Source of the DNA: Flavitalea sp966112615
GTDB taxonomy: Bacteria; Bacteroidota; Bacteroidia; Chitinophagales; Chitinophagaceae
Direction: 5' to 3'
Length of the DNA stretch: 64,000 nucleotides
Assembly: GCA_966112615.1 (NCBI GenBank)
Contig: CBHWDO010000014.1
Location: forward strand, 38,011-102,010
A model generated the notes under the pieces. It searched no databases and was not told where the DNA came from. It saw nothing but the letters and a program-made list of their open reading frames with translations. How positions within the stretch are numbered: the stretch's first letter is position 1; the number at the start of each line of letters is the position of its first letter. A program made the translations under genes and the position numbers. Of this stretch, positions 49,401-57,585 are shown piece by piece.

Positions 49401-50820
49401 TGATATCCTGGATAATACCAAATGCATGGTTCTCATCCAGCACTTTTCCTTTAAGGAAAAGATATCGGACACCCTTATTGAGAGTGTTTACACGGAAAGA
49501 GAAATTCGTTTCCATGTCTTTTTGGGTGCGGCTGTGAACGGCGTCATTGAATTCGGTGATGATCATAGGAGCATCTTCCGGAACTACAAACTGGGAGATG
49601 AAATCTTCCAGTTCAAGTGTATTTTTCTTTTCAGGATCGATATCAAGAAAGATCATCAATTCCTTACTCAATTCGATTTGCTGAGTATGAAAATTGATCT
49701 TGAAATTTCCCATCTTGGCATAGGTCATCGCATACGATAAAGTGCGGATAGCTTCTTCACGCGAGCTTTCAGCAATAACCTTTTCATTCACATTGATACC
49801 GATGCCCTGGATCTCTTTTACTTCACCTTTTTCATCCTGCAAGGCAATGAATTCCCATTCAGTCCAAACAAAATCCTTTCGGTTATTCACGGGTTTCTTG
49901 ATCCTGAGCTTCTGGATCTGACCGGGGTTGCTCCAGCAAAGATCAGCGATATGCTGACCGCGACGAATATCTTTTGGATAAACAGAAATGTAATAAGGAC
50001 GACCCATCAGGTCTTCTTCTGAATAACCGAATGTATTCAGGAACTGCGGATTGGCGTAGGTGAAATTTCCTTCGCGGTCGATCCGGATCACATAGTTGGT
50101 TTGGGAATTCAGGATGGATGCGAGGTATTTTTTCTCGTGTAAAAGTTCCATCCTTGCCTGTTGCAATTCGCGGTAGTTCTTCTGGTTACTTTTGAAGAGT
50201 GGCTCAAGTACCAGCAGTCCAAGACATACCAGTGCAATGATCAGGGAAATGAATTTTCCAGTATTAATATTGGAAGCACTATCGACTTTTACATTGAGGA
50301 TACTGATGTACTCATTGCTGAGCTGGTCCATCAGTTCGAGGTATTTTCTTTCGTTATAGAGGATCTCGTTCAGGTACAGTTTGCCGTTTATGGAGATCAA
50401 CTTTGGATCACCAGAAGCAACTTCAAGTCCAATTGCTGTTATGGATTTTAGGTGGGTTTGTCCTTTGGCGAGAATACTCCTTGTGGTCAGGTTTACCGGA
50501 GGTTTGGGAAGGTTTGCAATTTCTGTTTCACCGAGCAGGTATTGATTCTGAACATTGATCTGCGAAATGGCACTTATTAAAGATTCCCTGTAGACGTGAT
50601 TTGCAGAATCCGTCTGTTTTCCATTGACGATCACCGCCACATCTTTGGAGATGAGCTGCGACAGCAGGCGTTGCTTTCCGGCAACTTCAACAACTTCAAG
50701 AAGCCGGCCGTTTTCCTTGGATCTTACCTGCACGAGGTAGTATCCAAAAAAGTTGAAGAAAAGCACTACGGCAAGCAGTATGATGGCTACCCGGATCAGC
50801 TTCCTTAATGGACTATTCAT
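46450..50820 (-). CDS. Orphan hybrid sensor histidine kinase with two receiver domains
   Basis: 1456 residues. Helix 1 (about 10-30) and helix 2 (about 189-210) bracket a periplasmic PilJ/NarX-type sensor with the motif AGKQRLLSQLISKD. Four PAS domains follow (about 235-355, 360-480, 485-605 and 620-745), then GAF (about 760-920), HisKA with the phospho-acceptor His near 953 in MSHELRTPMNG, HATPase (about 1050-1165, DTGIGIS and GGTGLGLTIS), REC1 (Asp near 1243 in VDNEMPD) and REC2 (Asp near 1385 in MDVNMPEMDG). There is no output domain or Hpt, and no response regulator nearby, so its partner is elsewhere. Nested-palindrome copy 4 lies 50 bp upstream. Confidence 0.92.
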   Translation of the reverse strand: MNSPLRKLIRVAIILLAVVLFFNFFGYYLVQVRSKENGRLLEVVEVAGKQRLLSQLISKDVAVIVNGKQTDSANHVYRESLISAISQINVQNQYLLGETEIANLPKPPVNLTTRSILAKGQTHLKSITAIGLEVASGDPKLISINGKLYLNEILYNERKYLELMDQLSNEYISILNVKVDSASNINTGKFISLIIALVCLGLLVLEPLFKSNQKNYRELQQARMELLHEKKYLASILNSQTNYVIRIDREGNFTYANPQFLNTFGYSEEDLMGRPYYISVYPKDIRRGQHIADLCWSNPGQIQKLRIKKPVNNRKDFVWTEWEFIALQDEKGEVKEIQGIGINVNEKVIAESSREEAIRTLSYAMTYAKMGNFKINFHTQQIELSKELMIFLDIDPEKKNTLELEDFISQFVVPEDAPMIITEFNDAVHSRTQKDMETNFSFRVNTLNKGVRYLFLKGKVLDENHAFGIIQDITLQKQEEQELLLKEQRFRLLAEYSEDIISEHSRDGVIWYISPSVKKVLGYDQQEVEGQPISDFVHPDDLYKFFPNEDADNIEILDTLTLRYRIRNSEDEYVWLESIIKPLRESGEITKLICTSRDITERKRVEFEREQILAEMKQSEELLRTVINSTPDWIYIKDLGHRYLLVNQAHADSLHKDPQEFVGKNDLEIGFPEDLVKGNPEKGIRGFWADDNEVISTGKTKYIPEEPSIIDGKPQVLSVVKVPLRDADGFIWGVLGFVHNITELKRTEENLRRKDQLLQAVSEATHQLIINNNIEDAISESIQLLGIKMNVDIVNVYKNSFDPVTNKCYTSQFVHWDGTESSAVDQNMQNIPLWEESELVKTLRKEEIYCVNIKDIEEDYVRREFIKRGIKSMAVIPIFSLNQFWGFVAFDVCDEEREWTITEFSILQSFASTLAAAIERKEMEEELVQAKNLAESASIAKSEFMANMSHELRTPMNGIIGFTDLVLTTDLQKTQRDYLGNVRKSAYGLLNIINDILDFSKIEAGKLHIDNAPIRLDELIEETVDMLTVKAYEKHLEVILDIEPNIPSQFNADPVRIRQVLVNLLGNAIKFTQTGEICIKLEREGMVYQKEGRNYLDMALSVRDTGIGISKEKISKIFESFTQADSSTTRRFGGTGLGLTISKSLAELMSGSLTVDSELGGGSTFTLHIPVEVLNTNPQLSASHRPNIQRVLIIDDNKSNRKMLSGIFNYFGIQSECVGSGKEAMIKMDRLHMANEKIDVLLVDNEMPDTNGLNLCKELKKDKRFALIPQILMLSTLEKKLYEHEVEKTGNIRILTKPVKMYELYAILCSMFMADPKVEKTRQDLPSITRFGEASTILVVEDDPINMMLISEVLKKMGYNVEKAENGRQAIDMMEKVEPVLIFMDVNMPEMDGFSTTKLIRKLPEPFGSTPIVALTADAMQGDKEKCIEAGMNDYISKPFRLEEIEAVLKKMTILV

Positions 50821-50870
50821 TGGATTTAGGGATTCGTAGCCTTATAACTTGGTTTTGAGGGAAATATTGT

Positions 50871-51025
50871 GGGCTGACCAGCTTCCGAAGGAAGATGGGC
50901 TGAACATACCAGGCTGAACAATTACTAAAAGTATTTGGGCTGACTGGAAGTCCAGTCAGCCCAAATGCCTTCGGCTTTGTTCAGCCTGGTTCGTTCAGCC
51001 CAACCGCCAGGCGGTTGGTCAGCCC
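50871..51025. repeat. Nested palindromic repeat, copy 4 (most regular, GGGCTGA family)
   Basis: Four box pairs nested like brackets: GGGCTGACCA (50871) with TGGTCAGCCC (51016); GGGCTGAAC (50897) with GTTCAGCCC (50993); CCAGGCTGAACAA (50909) with TTGTTCAGCCTGG (50977); ATTTGGGCTGACTGGA (50933) with its perfect complement at 50951-50966. Side hairpins between them: CTTCC/GGAAG (50882-50894), TACT/AGTA (50923-50933), GCC/GGC (50967-50975) and AACCGCC/GGCGGTT (51002-51016). It lies between the kinase start and the mqnC stop. Confidence 0.9.
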
Positions 51026-51026
51026 G

Positions 51027-52151
51027 TTAATACGTTATCACCTGCTCTTCAATCTGCTCAGGCAGCTCTCTAAACTCGTATTGCTGGTTCCTGAGCTGTG
51101 GCTCGAAACCTGCTTCAAGGATAGCTTCCTGGATTGACCGGTAGGTGAACCTGTGGGGAGCACCTGCAGCACTAACCACATTCTCTTCAATCATAATTGA
51201 TCCGAAATCATTGGCTCCGGCCTGCAGACAAACCTGGGCAGTCTGCTTACCTACGGTTAACCAGCTTGCCTGGATATTGATCACATTTGGCAACATGATA
51301 CGGCTCATAGCGATCATCCTGATATATTCTTCAGCCGTGGTCATGTTCTGAACCCCGCGGATCCTTGCCAGCAGTGTATCCACATCCTGGAAGGTCCATG
51401 GAATAAAGGCCAGGAAGCCCTTGGCATGCTCAGGCTTTTTCGCCTGCACTTCCCTGATCTTTACCAGGTGCTCGAATCTCTCCTGCAGCGTTTCCACATG
51501 TCCAAACATCATGGTAGCTGAAGTGGTCATATCAAGCTTATGCGCTTCATGCATCACATCCAGCCATTCCTGGGCGCCACATTTTCCTTTAGAGATGAGG
51601 CGGCGAACCCTGTCGACCAGGATCTCCGCACCCGCACCCGGCAGCGAATCCATTCCAGCTTCCTTCAAAGTCTTCAACACCTCATGGTGAGTGGATTTCT
51701 CCAGCTTGGTAATATGAGCGATCTCGGGGGGGCCGAGTGCGTGCAGTTTAAGTTTAGGATAGAGTTTTTTCAGCGTGGCAAAAAGATCAGCATAATACTT
51801 CAAACCCAGTTCTGGATGGTGTCCGCCCTGCAAAAGCAGCTGTTCACCACCATAACGGAAGGTTTCTTCGATCTTCTCCTTATAAGTTTCTATATCGGTG
51901 ATATAGGCCTCAGCATGGCCGGGGATCCGGTAAAAATTGCAGAATTTACAGTTAGCGATACAGACGTTGGTGGTGTTCATATTACGGTCGATGATCCAGG
52001 TCACCTTGCCGTGTGGCACCGCCTTCTTCCTCAATTCATTGGCCACCTGCATCAGGTCGGTCAGGGGTGCATGTTCAAAAAGGAACATGCCTTCTTCTAC
52101 CGACAGGAACTCCTTGTCAAGCGCCCGTTGATATAATTCTTCAAGCTTCAT
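51027..52151 (-). CDS. mqnC: Cyclic dehypoxanthinyl futalosine synthase
   Basis: Radical SAM enzyme of the futalosine menaquinone pathway. 374 residues; the cluster ligands are C64, C68 and C71 in CIANCKFCNFYR. The CNFYR version (Tyr after Phe) and the segments GGEQLLLQGGHHPELGLKYY near 104-123, LHALGPPEI near 140, DSLPGAGAEIL near 170, and FIPWTFQ near 255 point to MqnC rather than MqnE. The menaquinone it helps make is the likely donor for the ACIII and bd oxidase encoded here. It has a -7 box at 52168. No other mqn gene is in the window. The stop sits 1 bp from nested-palindrome copy 4. Confidence 0.92.
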   Translation of the reverse strand: MKLEELYQRALDKEFLSVEEGMFLFEHAPLTDLMQVANELRKKAVPHGKVTWIIDRNMNTTNVCIANCKFCNFYRIPGHAEAYITDIETYKEKIEETFRYGGEQLLLQGGHHPELGLKYYADLFATLKKLYPKLKLHALGPPEIAHITKLEKSTHHEVLKTLKEAGMDSLPGAGAEILVDRVRRLISKGKCGAQEWLDVMHEAHKLDMTTSATMMFGHVETLQERFEHLVKIREVQAKKPEHAKGFLAFIPWTFQDVDTLLARIRGVQNMTTAEEYIRMIAMSRIMLPNVINIQASWLTVGKQTAQVCLQAGANDFGSIMIEENVVSAAGAPHRFTYRSIQEAILEAGFEPQLRNQQYEFRELPEQIEEQVITY

Positions 52152-52167
52152 ACATACAAATTGACCC

Positions 52168-52175
52168 CAAAAGTA
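52168..52175 (-). promoter_or_regulatory. -7 promoter box for mqnC
   Basis: Minus strand TACTTTTG, an exact TAnnTTTG match, 16 bp before the ATG at 52151, implying a leader of about ten bases. No clear -33 box. Confidence 0.45.
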
Positions 52176-52200
52176 CTAAAGGAATGCTTAACTTAAGGTC

Positions 52201-53391
52201 ATGCGCATCTTTATCCTTTACCTTATCTGTAGTATGCTTGCCTTCAATGTGTTAAATGCACAGGAAGAGTTTGTACAGCCACCTTCGAAGTTCATTACGA
52301 AGATACCTTTTCGTTTACTCACAGGTGGAATCATACTTCTGAAAGCCAAGGTTGCCAACTTCCCCGATAGCCTCAATTTTATACTTGATACAGGAAGCGG
52401 CGGAATTTCCTTTGATTCCAGTACCGTTTCAGAAATAGGACTCAAATCGGAGATGAGTGACAGGACAGTCAGAGGTATTGCAGGGATCAGGCAGGTAAGA
52501 TTTGTGTACAACCAATCCCTCCTGCTGCCTGGATTAAAGCTCGACAGCCTGAACTTCCATATCAATGATTATGGAGTTCTTAGCAGCGCCTATGGTGAAA
52601 GAATTGACGGCATCATGGGTTACAGCTTTTTATCGAGGTACATTGTAAAAGTCAATTACGACAGCCTTTTCATTACTGTTCATACCAAGGGAACCATGAG
52701 GTATCCAAGGGGTGGCTTTCTTTTGAAACCCATGCTGGTAAACCTTCCCGTGATACCTTTTCATATCAGGGATGCCAGGGAAATCGAGTCGAGGTTCTAT
52801 TTTGATACAGGTGCAGGCATGTGCCTTCTGCTCTCACAGGAATTTGCAGACGACAGCAATTTTATCTCCCCAAAAAGAAAATGGTACAACTCGCAGGCGG
52901 AAGGACTTGGTGGAAAAGCATCGATGAAACAGGGAGTGATAAAGCAACTTAAGTTTGGTCCATATAAATTCCGGAATGTGCCCACATTTGTTTTTGATGA
53001 TGAATACAATGTCACCCAATATCCATTTTTAGGCGGATTGATAGGAAATGATCTATTGAGAAGATTCAATACCATCATTAATTACGACAAAAAGGAGATC
53101 CACCTTGTACCCAACACACATTTTAAAGATGAATTTGATTACTCGTATACAGGTCTTGGCATGTATATGGTAGATGGTGATATCGTTATCATGGATATCA
53201 TGGAAGGCTCACCTGCACAGACAGCGGGATTCCGGGAAGGAGATGTTGTGTTGGCTATCAACCATAACTTCTCGAAGAATATCCAGTTATACAAAACAAT
53301 GCTGCAGCATCCCGGCGAAAAGGTCAGGTTTCTTGTATTGAGGGAAGATGGTCCGCAGGAGCTTGTTTTGAAGGTGAAGAGCGTGTTGTAA
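52201..53391 (+). CDS. Retropepsin-like aspartyl protease with PDZ domain
   Basis: 396 residues with a signal peptide (about 1-20, ending LNAQ). Two aspartyl-protease half-domains are visible: NFILDTGSGGISFD (D63) and RFYFDTGAGMCLLLS near 199-213, each with D-T-G, so both halves keep their Asp. A C-terminal PDZ domain (about 315-394: GLGMYMVDGDIVIMDIMEGSPAQTAGFREGDVV, described here only in part) binds peptide ends. Periplasmic protein processing or quality control is likely. The M16 pair follows on the same strand after 33 bp, so the three may act together in peptide turnover. Confidence 0.85.
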   Translation: MRIFILYLICSMLAFNVLNAQEEFVQPPSKFITKIPFRLLTGGIILLKAKVANFPDSLNFILDTGSGGISFDSSTVSEIGLKSEMSDRTVRGIAGIRQVRFVYNQSLLLPGLKLDSLNFHINDYGVLSSAYGERIDGIMGYSFLSRYIVKVNYDSLFITVHTKGTMRYPRGGFLLKPMLVNLPVIPFHIRDAREIESRFYFDTGAGMCLLLSQEFADDSNFISPKRKWYNSQAEGLGGKASMKQGVIKQLKFGPYKFRNVPTFVFDDEYNVTQYPFLGGLIGNDLLRRFNTIINYDKKEIHLVPNTHFKDEFDYSYTGLGMYMVDGDIVIMDIMEGSPAQTAGFREGDVVLAINHNFSKNIQLYKTMLQHPGEKVRFLVLREDGPQELVLKVKSVL

Positions 53392-53424
53392 CTTCTTCGT
53401 TACTTTGCTGACTTAAATTTAAAT

Positions 53425-54663
53425 ATGATCAACTATAATAAATTCATTTTAGATAATGGACTAAGAGTGCTGGTGCATGAAGATGCATCCACTCCAATGG
53501 CTGTGGTGAATATTATGTATGATGTGGGTGCGAGGGATGAAGATCCCGCCAGGACAGGCTTTGCGCATTTATTTGAACACCTGATGTTCGGAGGAAGCAT
53601 CAATATAGAAGACTTTGAAACACCCTTACAAATTGCAGGTGGTGAGAACAATGCGTATACTTCCAATGATGTAACGAATTATTATGTTCAGCTTCCGGCA
53701 GAAAACCTGGAAACTGCTTTATGGCTTGAGAGCGACCGCATGTTATCACTTGCTTTCAATGAGAAGAGCCTCGATGTACAGAGAAAGGTTGTTTGCGAAG
53801 AATTTAAGGAACATTATATCAATAAGCCATATGGTGATGTATGGTTCAGGATGCGTGAGATGGCATATAAGCAGCATCCATACAGGTGGATGACGATCGG
53901 AAAAGAATTGTCGCACATTGAAAATGCCACCTTAACGGATGTAAAGAATTTTTTCTTCAAGCATTATACACCGGTCAATGCGATCCTGGTTGTTGCAGGA
54001 AATGTGAAGACAGATAATGTAAAAGTGCTGGTGGAGAAATGGTTTGGTGATATTCCTGCGGGAACAAAATACGTAAGGAATATTGCACAGGAACCTGCTC
54101 AAAGTGAAGCAAGAAGGATGGAAGTCAAAGCAAATGTTCCGCTGGATGCATTTTATAAAGCATGGCATATGAGCGGAAGAATGGATCATGGATATTATGT
54201 TGCTGACCTGATCACTGAAGTGCTTGGTGGAGGCGGATCTTCGAGGTTGTTCCAAAAACTGGTAAAAGAAAAACAATTGTTCAGCAATATTGAATGTTAT
54301 CATTTTGGATCGATTGATAAAGGCCTGCTTACCATTGAAGGAAAGTTGGTGAAAGGAGTTGATATGAAGGAGGCAGAGCAAGCTGTTAATGAGGAAGTGG
54401 AGAAAATGAAACAGGAACTGATCAGCGAAAAAGAACTCACCAAGATCAAGAATAAAACTGAATCAGCACTTGCATTTGAAGATATGAGTGTGATGAACAG
54501 GGCGAATAACCTGGCGTTCTATGAACTGCTTGGAGATGCAGCGTTGTTCAATAGCGACAGGGCTAAATATTTTGCAGTTACTGCGGAAGACATCCAGCAG
54601 TATAGTCGTACCATTTTCGATGAAAACAATTCCAACACCCTGTACTATTACAGCGAAAACTAA
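53425..54663 (+). CDS. M16 family zinc peptidase (active subunit)
   Basis: 412 residues, the two-lobed pitrilysin-like fold. The inverted zinc motif HxxEH is intact: H48-L-F-E51-H52 in GFAHLFEHLMFGG, and the third ligand Glu is expected in VVCEEFKEHY near 118-127. The C-terminal lobe has LGGGGSSRLFQKLVKEKQLF near 265-284, with the R...Y-type substrate-binding segment. No signal peptide is seen, so the pair may act in the cytoplasm or reach the periplasm by another route. It is followed after 6 bp by a homologue lacking the zinc site, the usual arrangement of heterodimeric M16B peptidases. Confidence 0.9.
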   Translation: MINYNKFILDNGLRVLVHEDASTPMAVVNIMYDVGARDEDPARTGFAHLFEHLMFGGSINIEDFETPLQIAGGENNAYTSNDVTNYYVQLPAENLETALWLESDRMLSLAFNEKSLDVQRKVVCEEFKEHYINKPYGDVWFRMREMAYKQHPYRWMTIGKELSHIENATLTDVKNFFFKHYTPVNAILVVAGNVKTDNVKVLVEKWFGDIPAGTKYVRNIAQEPAQSEARRMEVKANVPLDAFYKAWHMSGRMDHGYYVADLITEVLGGGGSSRLFQKLVKEKQLFSNIECYHFGSIDKGLLTIEGKLVKGVDMKEAEQAVNEEVEKMKQELISEKELTKIKNKTESALAFEDMSVMNRANNLAFYELLGDAALFNSDRAKYFAVTAEDIQQYSRTIFDENNSNTLYYYSEN

Positions 54664-54669
54664 AAGGCA

Positions 54670-55956
54670 ATGATCAACAGAAAGATAGCACCGCCGGTGA
54701 AAGACCCGGTTGAATTTGAGCTTGTTTTACCCAAGGCAAAGCAGCATACATTATCAAACGGAGTGGAAGTTTATGCGCTGGATCTTGGAACGGAAGATAC
54801 CTTACAACTCAATTGGGTTTTCTATGCAGGCAATAGTTATGAAAAGAAAAAGACTGTTGCTGCTGCTACCAATTTTATGTTGAAGAATGGAACCGGTAGC
54901 AGGAACGCCTATGAGTTGAATGAGCATTTCGATTACTATGGTGCGTATGTAAACAGGAGTGCTTACAATGAAACTTCGGATATCTCCCTTCATTGTTTAT
55001 CGAAGCATTTAGATGAACTGTTGCCGGTGGTTGCGGAGATGATCTCTGATTCGGTTTTCAATGAAGAAGAAATCAATATCTACAAACAGAATTCTAAACA
55101 GCGGTTGAAAGTTGGATTGCAGAAATGTGATTTTGTTGCGGGCAGGATCATTGATGCGAATCTATTTGGTGAGCAGCATCCATATGGTAAATACAGTAAC
55201 CTGGAAGATTACGACCAGTTAACCAGGGAAGATCTTATTGGATTTTACAATGAGCATTATAAGAATGGGCATTGTGTGATCTTCATTGCAGGAAAATTAC
55301 CGGAAGGATTTTTATCAAAACTTGACAGGCATTTCGGTTCACTACCCTTAAAAAATCATCGGGCAGCGCATCCGGGACCCATTCATGCCATTGAACCTTC
55401 AGCAAATAAGAAGCAGACTTTAATAATTGATGAGCAGGGCGTACAGGCTGCGATAAGGATTGCCAGGCATTTTCCAAACAGGCATCATCCCGACTTCCAG
55501 AAAGTGATGGTGCTGAATAATGTGTTTGGAGGATTCTTCGGATCAAGACTGATGGCCAATATTCGTGAAGAGAAGGGATATACTTACGGGATCTATAGTT
55601 ATGTGATGAATCATGTTCACCAGAGCGCATGGATGATTAGTACAGAAGCGGGCAGGCATGTAAGTGAAGCCACTGTACAGGAAGTTTATAAAGAAATGCG
55701 TGATCTGAGCGAAGATGTTATTGATGACGAAGAATTGCAGGTTACAAAAAGTTATATGATCGGTTCCATTCTGGGTGATCTTGATGGCCCATTCCAGGTG
55801 ATTGGCAGGTGGAAGAATCTTATTTTAAATGGATTGGATGATGCTTATTTTTATAATGGCATCAAAACGATCAAATCGGTAAGTGCTGAGGAATTGAGAG
55901 AACTCGCGAAAAAGTATTTGAAGGAAGAGGATTTTTGGGAGTTGGTGGTGGTGTAA
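54670..55956 (+). CDS. M16 family peptidase, non-catalytic partner
   Basis: 428 residues, homologous to the preceding protein in both lobes, but where HxxEH should be it has AAATNFMLKNGTGSRNAYEL, so no zinc can be bound. The second lobe keeps the well-conserved GGFFGSRLMANIREEKGYTYG near 295-315 that grips substrate in M16B heterodimers (as in mitochondrial processing peptidase alpha and Sphingomonas-type pairs). The stop at 55956 is followed by the GCAAAG inverted repeat. Confidence 0.9.
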   Translation: MINRKIAPPVKDPVEFELVLPKAKQHTLSNGVEVYALDLGTEDTLQLNWVFYAGNSYEKKKTVAAATNFMLKNGTGSRNAYELNEHFDYYGAYVNRSAYNETSDISLHCLSKHLDELLPVVAEMISDSVFNEEEINIYKQNSKQRLKVGLQKCDFVAGRIIDANLFGEQHPYGKYSNLEDYDQLTREDLIGFYNEHYKNGHCVIFIAGKLPEGFLSKLDRHFGSLPLKNHRAAHPGPIHAIEPSANKKQTLIIDEQGVQAAIRIARHFPNRHHPDFQKVMVLNNVFGGFFGSRLMANIREEKGYTYGIYSYVMNHVHQSAWMISTEAGRHVSEATVQEVYKEMRDLSEDVIDDEELQVTKSYMIGSILGDLDGPFQVIGRWKNLILNGLDDAYFYNGIKTIKSVSAEELRELAKKYLKEEDFWELVVV

Positions 55957-55982
55957 GAAGGCCTAGTGTTATACAATTTTGG

Positions 55983-56067
55983 TTCACGCAAAGCGCGCAA
56001 AGGAGCAAAGATAGGTTCAATTGAATATTCCTTTGCGTTCTTTGCCTCTTTGCTGGCTTTGCGTGAA
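55983..56067. repeat. Inverted GCAAAG/CTTTGC repeat
   Basis: TTCACGCAAAG (55983-55993) pairs with CTTTGCGTGAA (56057-56067). GCAAAG occurs three times in the left half (55988, 55997, 56005) and CTTTGC four times in the right (56031, 56040, 56048, 56057), at 8-9 bp steps. The insert between the arms is AT-rich. It may form a hairpin after the M16 operon and ends 22 bp before the next gene. Confidence 0.75.
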
Positions 56068-56089
56068 ACTTTTACATAAAGCAGAAACT

Positions 56090-56434
56090 ATGAACTTCAT
56101 CATGCGCATCATCGTCACATCCGTTGTGGCATTCGGGCTTTCCTATATTCTCAGGGGAATTCATATTGATGATTTCTGGGCAGCCATATTGCTGGCCATC
56201 GTATTGGCATTGCTAAATGCCATTGTAAAACCATTGCTGGTTATCCTGACCTTTCCAATTACAATCGTTACACTGGGTTTATTCCTGTTGGTGATCAATG
56301 CGATCATTATCCTTTTTGCAGATAATCTATTGGGCGGCTTTACAGTAGACAGTTTCTGGTGGGCATTACTGTTTAGTTTACTATTAAGTTTTGTAACATC
56401 ACTTCTCTATAAAGAAGATAAAAAAGACAGGTAA
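56090..56434 (+). CDS. Small membrane protein of the PF04020 (phage-holin superfamily IV-like) type
   Basis: 114 residues from the ATG at 56090; the open frame from 56021 runs through the GCAAAG repeat and is not coding. Four hydrophobic helices (about 3-20, 26-45, 50-72 and 84-105) and the segments FWAAILLAIVLALLNAIVKP and LTFPITIVTLGLFLLVINA match PF04020. Despite the family name, it is a common chromosomal membrane protein with no phage genes nearby. Function unknown. Confidence 0.85.
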   Translation: MNFIMRIIVTSVVAFGLSYILRGIHIDDFWAAILLAIVLALLNAIVKPLLVILTFPITIVTLGLFLLVINAIIILFADNLLGGFTVDSFWWALLFSLLLSFVTSLLYKEDKKDR

Positions 56435-56499
56435 TAATTAAATAACAGCAGTGAGTTGAAAAAATTCACGAAAATTGATCTACCATTTAATCATTCAAC

Positions 56500-57585
56500 A
56501 TGAAGAAGATCATTTTTGCACTGTTATGTATTTCATCACTTAAAGGTTTTAGCCAGGACAAAGATCAGAAGCTGATCATCATCACTACTGATGGATTAAG
56601 ATGGCAGGAAGTGTACAAAGGAATGGATTCTGCCATCGGCAATAATCCGAAATTTAACCAGCGCGACAGTGCCTATATCTTCAATAAATACTGGGCTGCA
56701 ACCGGTGAGGAAAGAAGGGAAAAGCTGATGCCTTTCTTCTGGAATACCATTCAAAAAGATGGACAGCTATATGGAAACCGTGATCTTGGAAACAAGGTTG
56801 ACAATGCGAATCCATACTGGTTCTCTTACCCGGGTTACAGCGAGATACTGACCGGAAACGTAGACACGGCCGTCAATTCAAACGATTACAAGCCTAACCC
56901 TAATACAAATATTCTAGAGTACTATAATGCACTTCCTGCATACAAAGGAAAGGTTGCTGCATTCGGAGCTTGGAATGCATTCGACAGGATCATCAATGAA
57001 AAACGCGCAGGTTTCCCGGTGATCAATGCATTTGATGATAACAGTGTTGCAGGAACTGATCCACAAATGAAGCTGCTGAATGAAATGGTGAAGAATTCAT
57101 TCAAACCTTTTGGTATGGCTGAATGCCTTGATGTATTCACGCATTACCAGGCTATACATTACCTGAAAACCAAAAGACCAAAAGTGCTTTATATCTCTTA
57201 TGGCGAAACCGATGAATTCGCACACCATGGCGATTATAAATATTATCTCGATGCTGCAAACCAGTTCAGTCAATGGGTTGGAGAAATTTGGAACTGGATC
57301 CAGAATGATCCTGAGTATAAGAACAAAACCACTTTGCTGATCACAACAGATCACGGAAGAGGTGATATCGTAAAAGAAGAATGGACATCACACGGAAGTT
57401 CTATCCAGGGTGCGAATGAGATCTGGTTTACTGTTATGGGACCTAAAGTGAAGCCATTAGGTGAAATGAAAAAGCAGCAGCTGATCTATCAAAAACAATT
57501 AGCTCAAACTGCTGCTTCCCTGACCGGGCATGTGTTCAAGGCGGAACATCCTGTAGCGGATAAAGCACCGGTTGAAGTAAAATAA
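56500..57585 (+). CDS. Alkaline phosphatase superfamily protein
   Basis: 361 residues with a signal peptide (about 1-18, ending GFSQ). The start of the fold is LIIITTDGLRWQEVYKG with T30-D31 as the probable nucleophile region, where an adjacent metal-binding Asp is present. Further metal-ligand motifs are YGETDEFAHHGDY near 227-240 and TTDHGRGD near 286-293, with SHG near 302. The closest known groups are type-I phosphodiesterases and phosphoglycerate-mutase-like or sulfatase-like hydrolases; the substrate cannot be told. Its TAA abuts the convergent SGNH gene. Confidence 0.8.
   Translation: MKKIIFALLCISSLKGFSQDKDQKLIIITTDGLRWQEVYKGMDSAIGNNPKFNQRDSAYIFNKYWAATGEERREKLMPFFWNTIQKDGQLYGNRDLGNKVDNANPYWFSYPGYSEILTGNVDTAVNSNDYKPNPNTNILEYYNALPAYKGKVAAFGAWNAFDRIINEKRAGFPVINAFDDNSVAGTDPQMKLLNEMVKNSFKPFGMAECLDVFTHYQAIHYLKTKRPKVLYISYGETDEFAHHGDYKYYLDAANQFSQWVGEIWNWIQNDPEYKNKTTLLITTDHGRGDIVKEEWTSHGSSIQGANEIWFTVMGPKVKPLGEMKKQQLIYQKQLAQTAASLTGHVFKAEHPVADKAPVEVK

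Noticed and set aside
56090..56434. Prophage signal from a holin-like protein
   Set aside because: PF04020 proteins are common chromosomal membrane proteins and there are no phage, lysin or integrase genes nearby.
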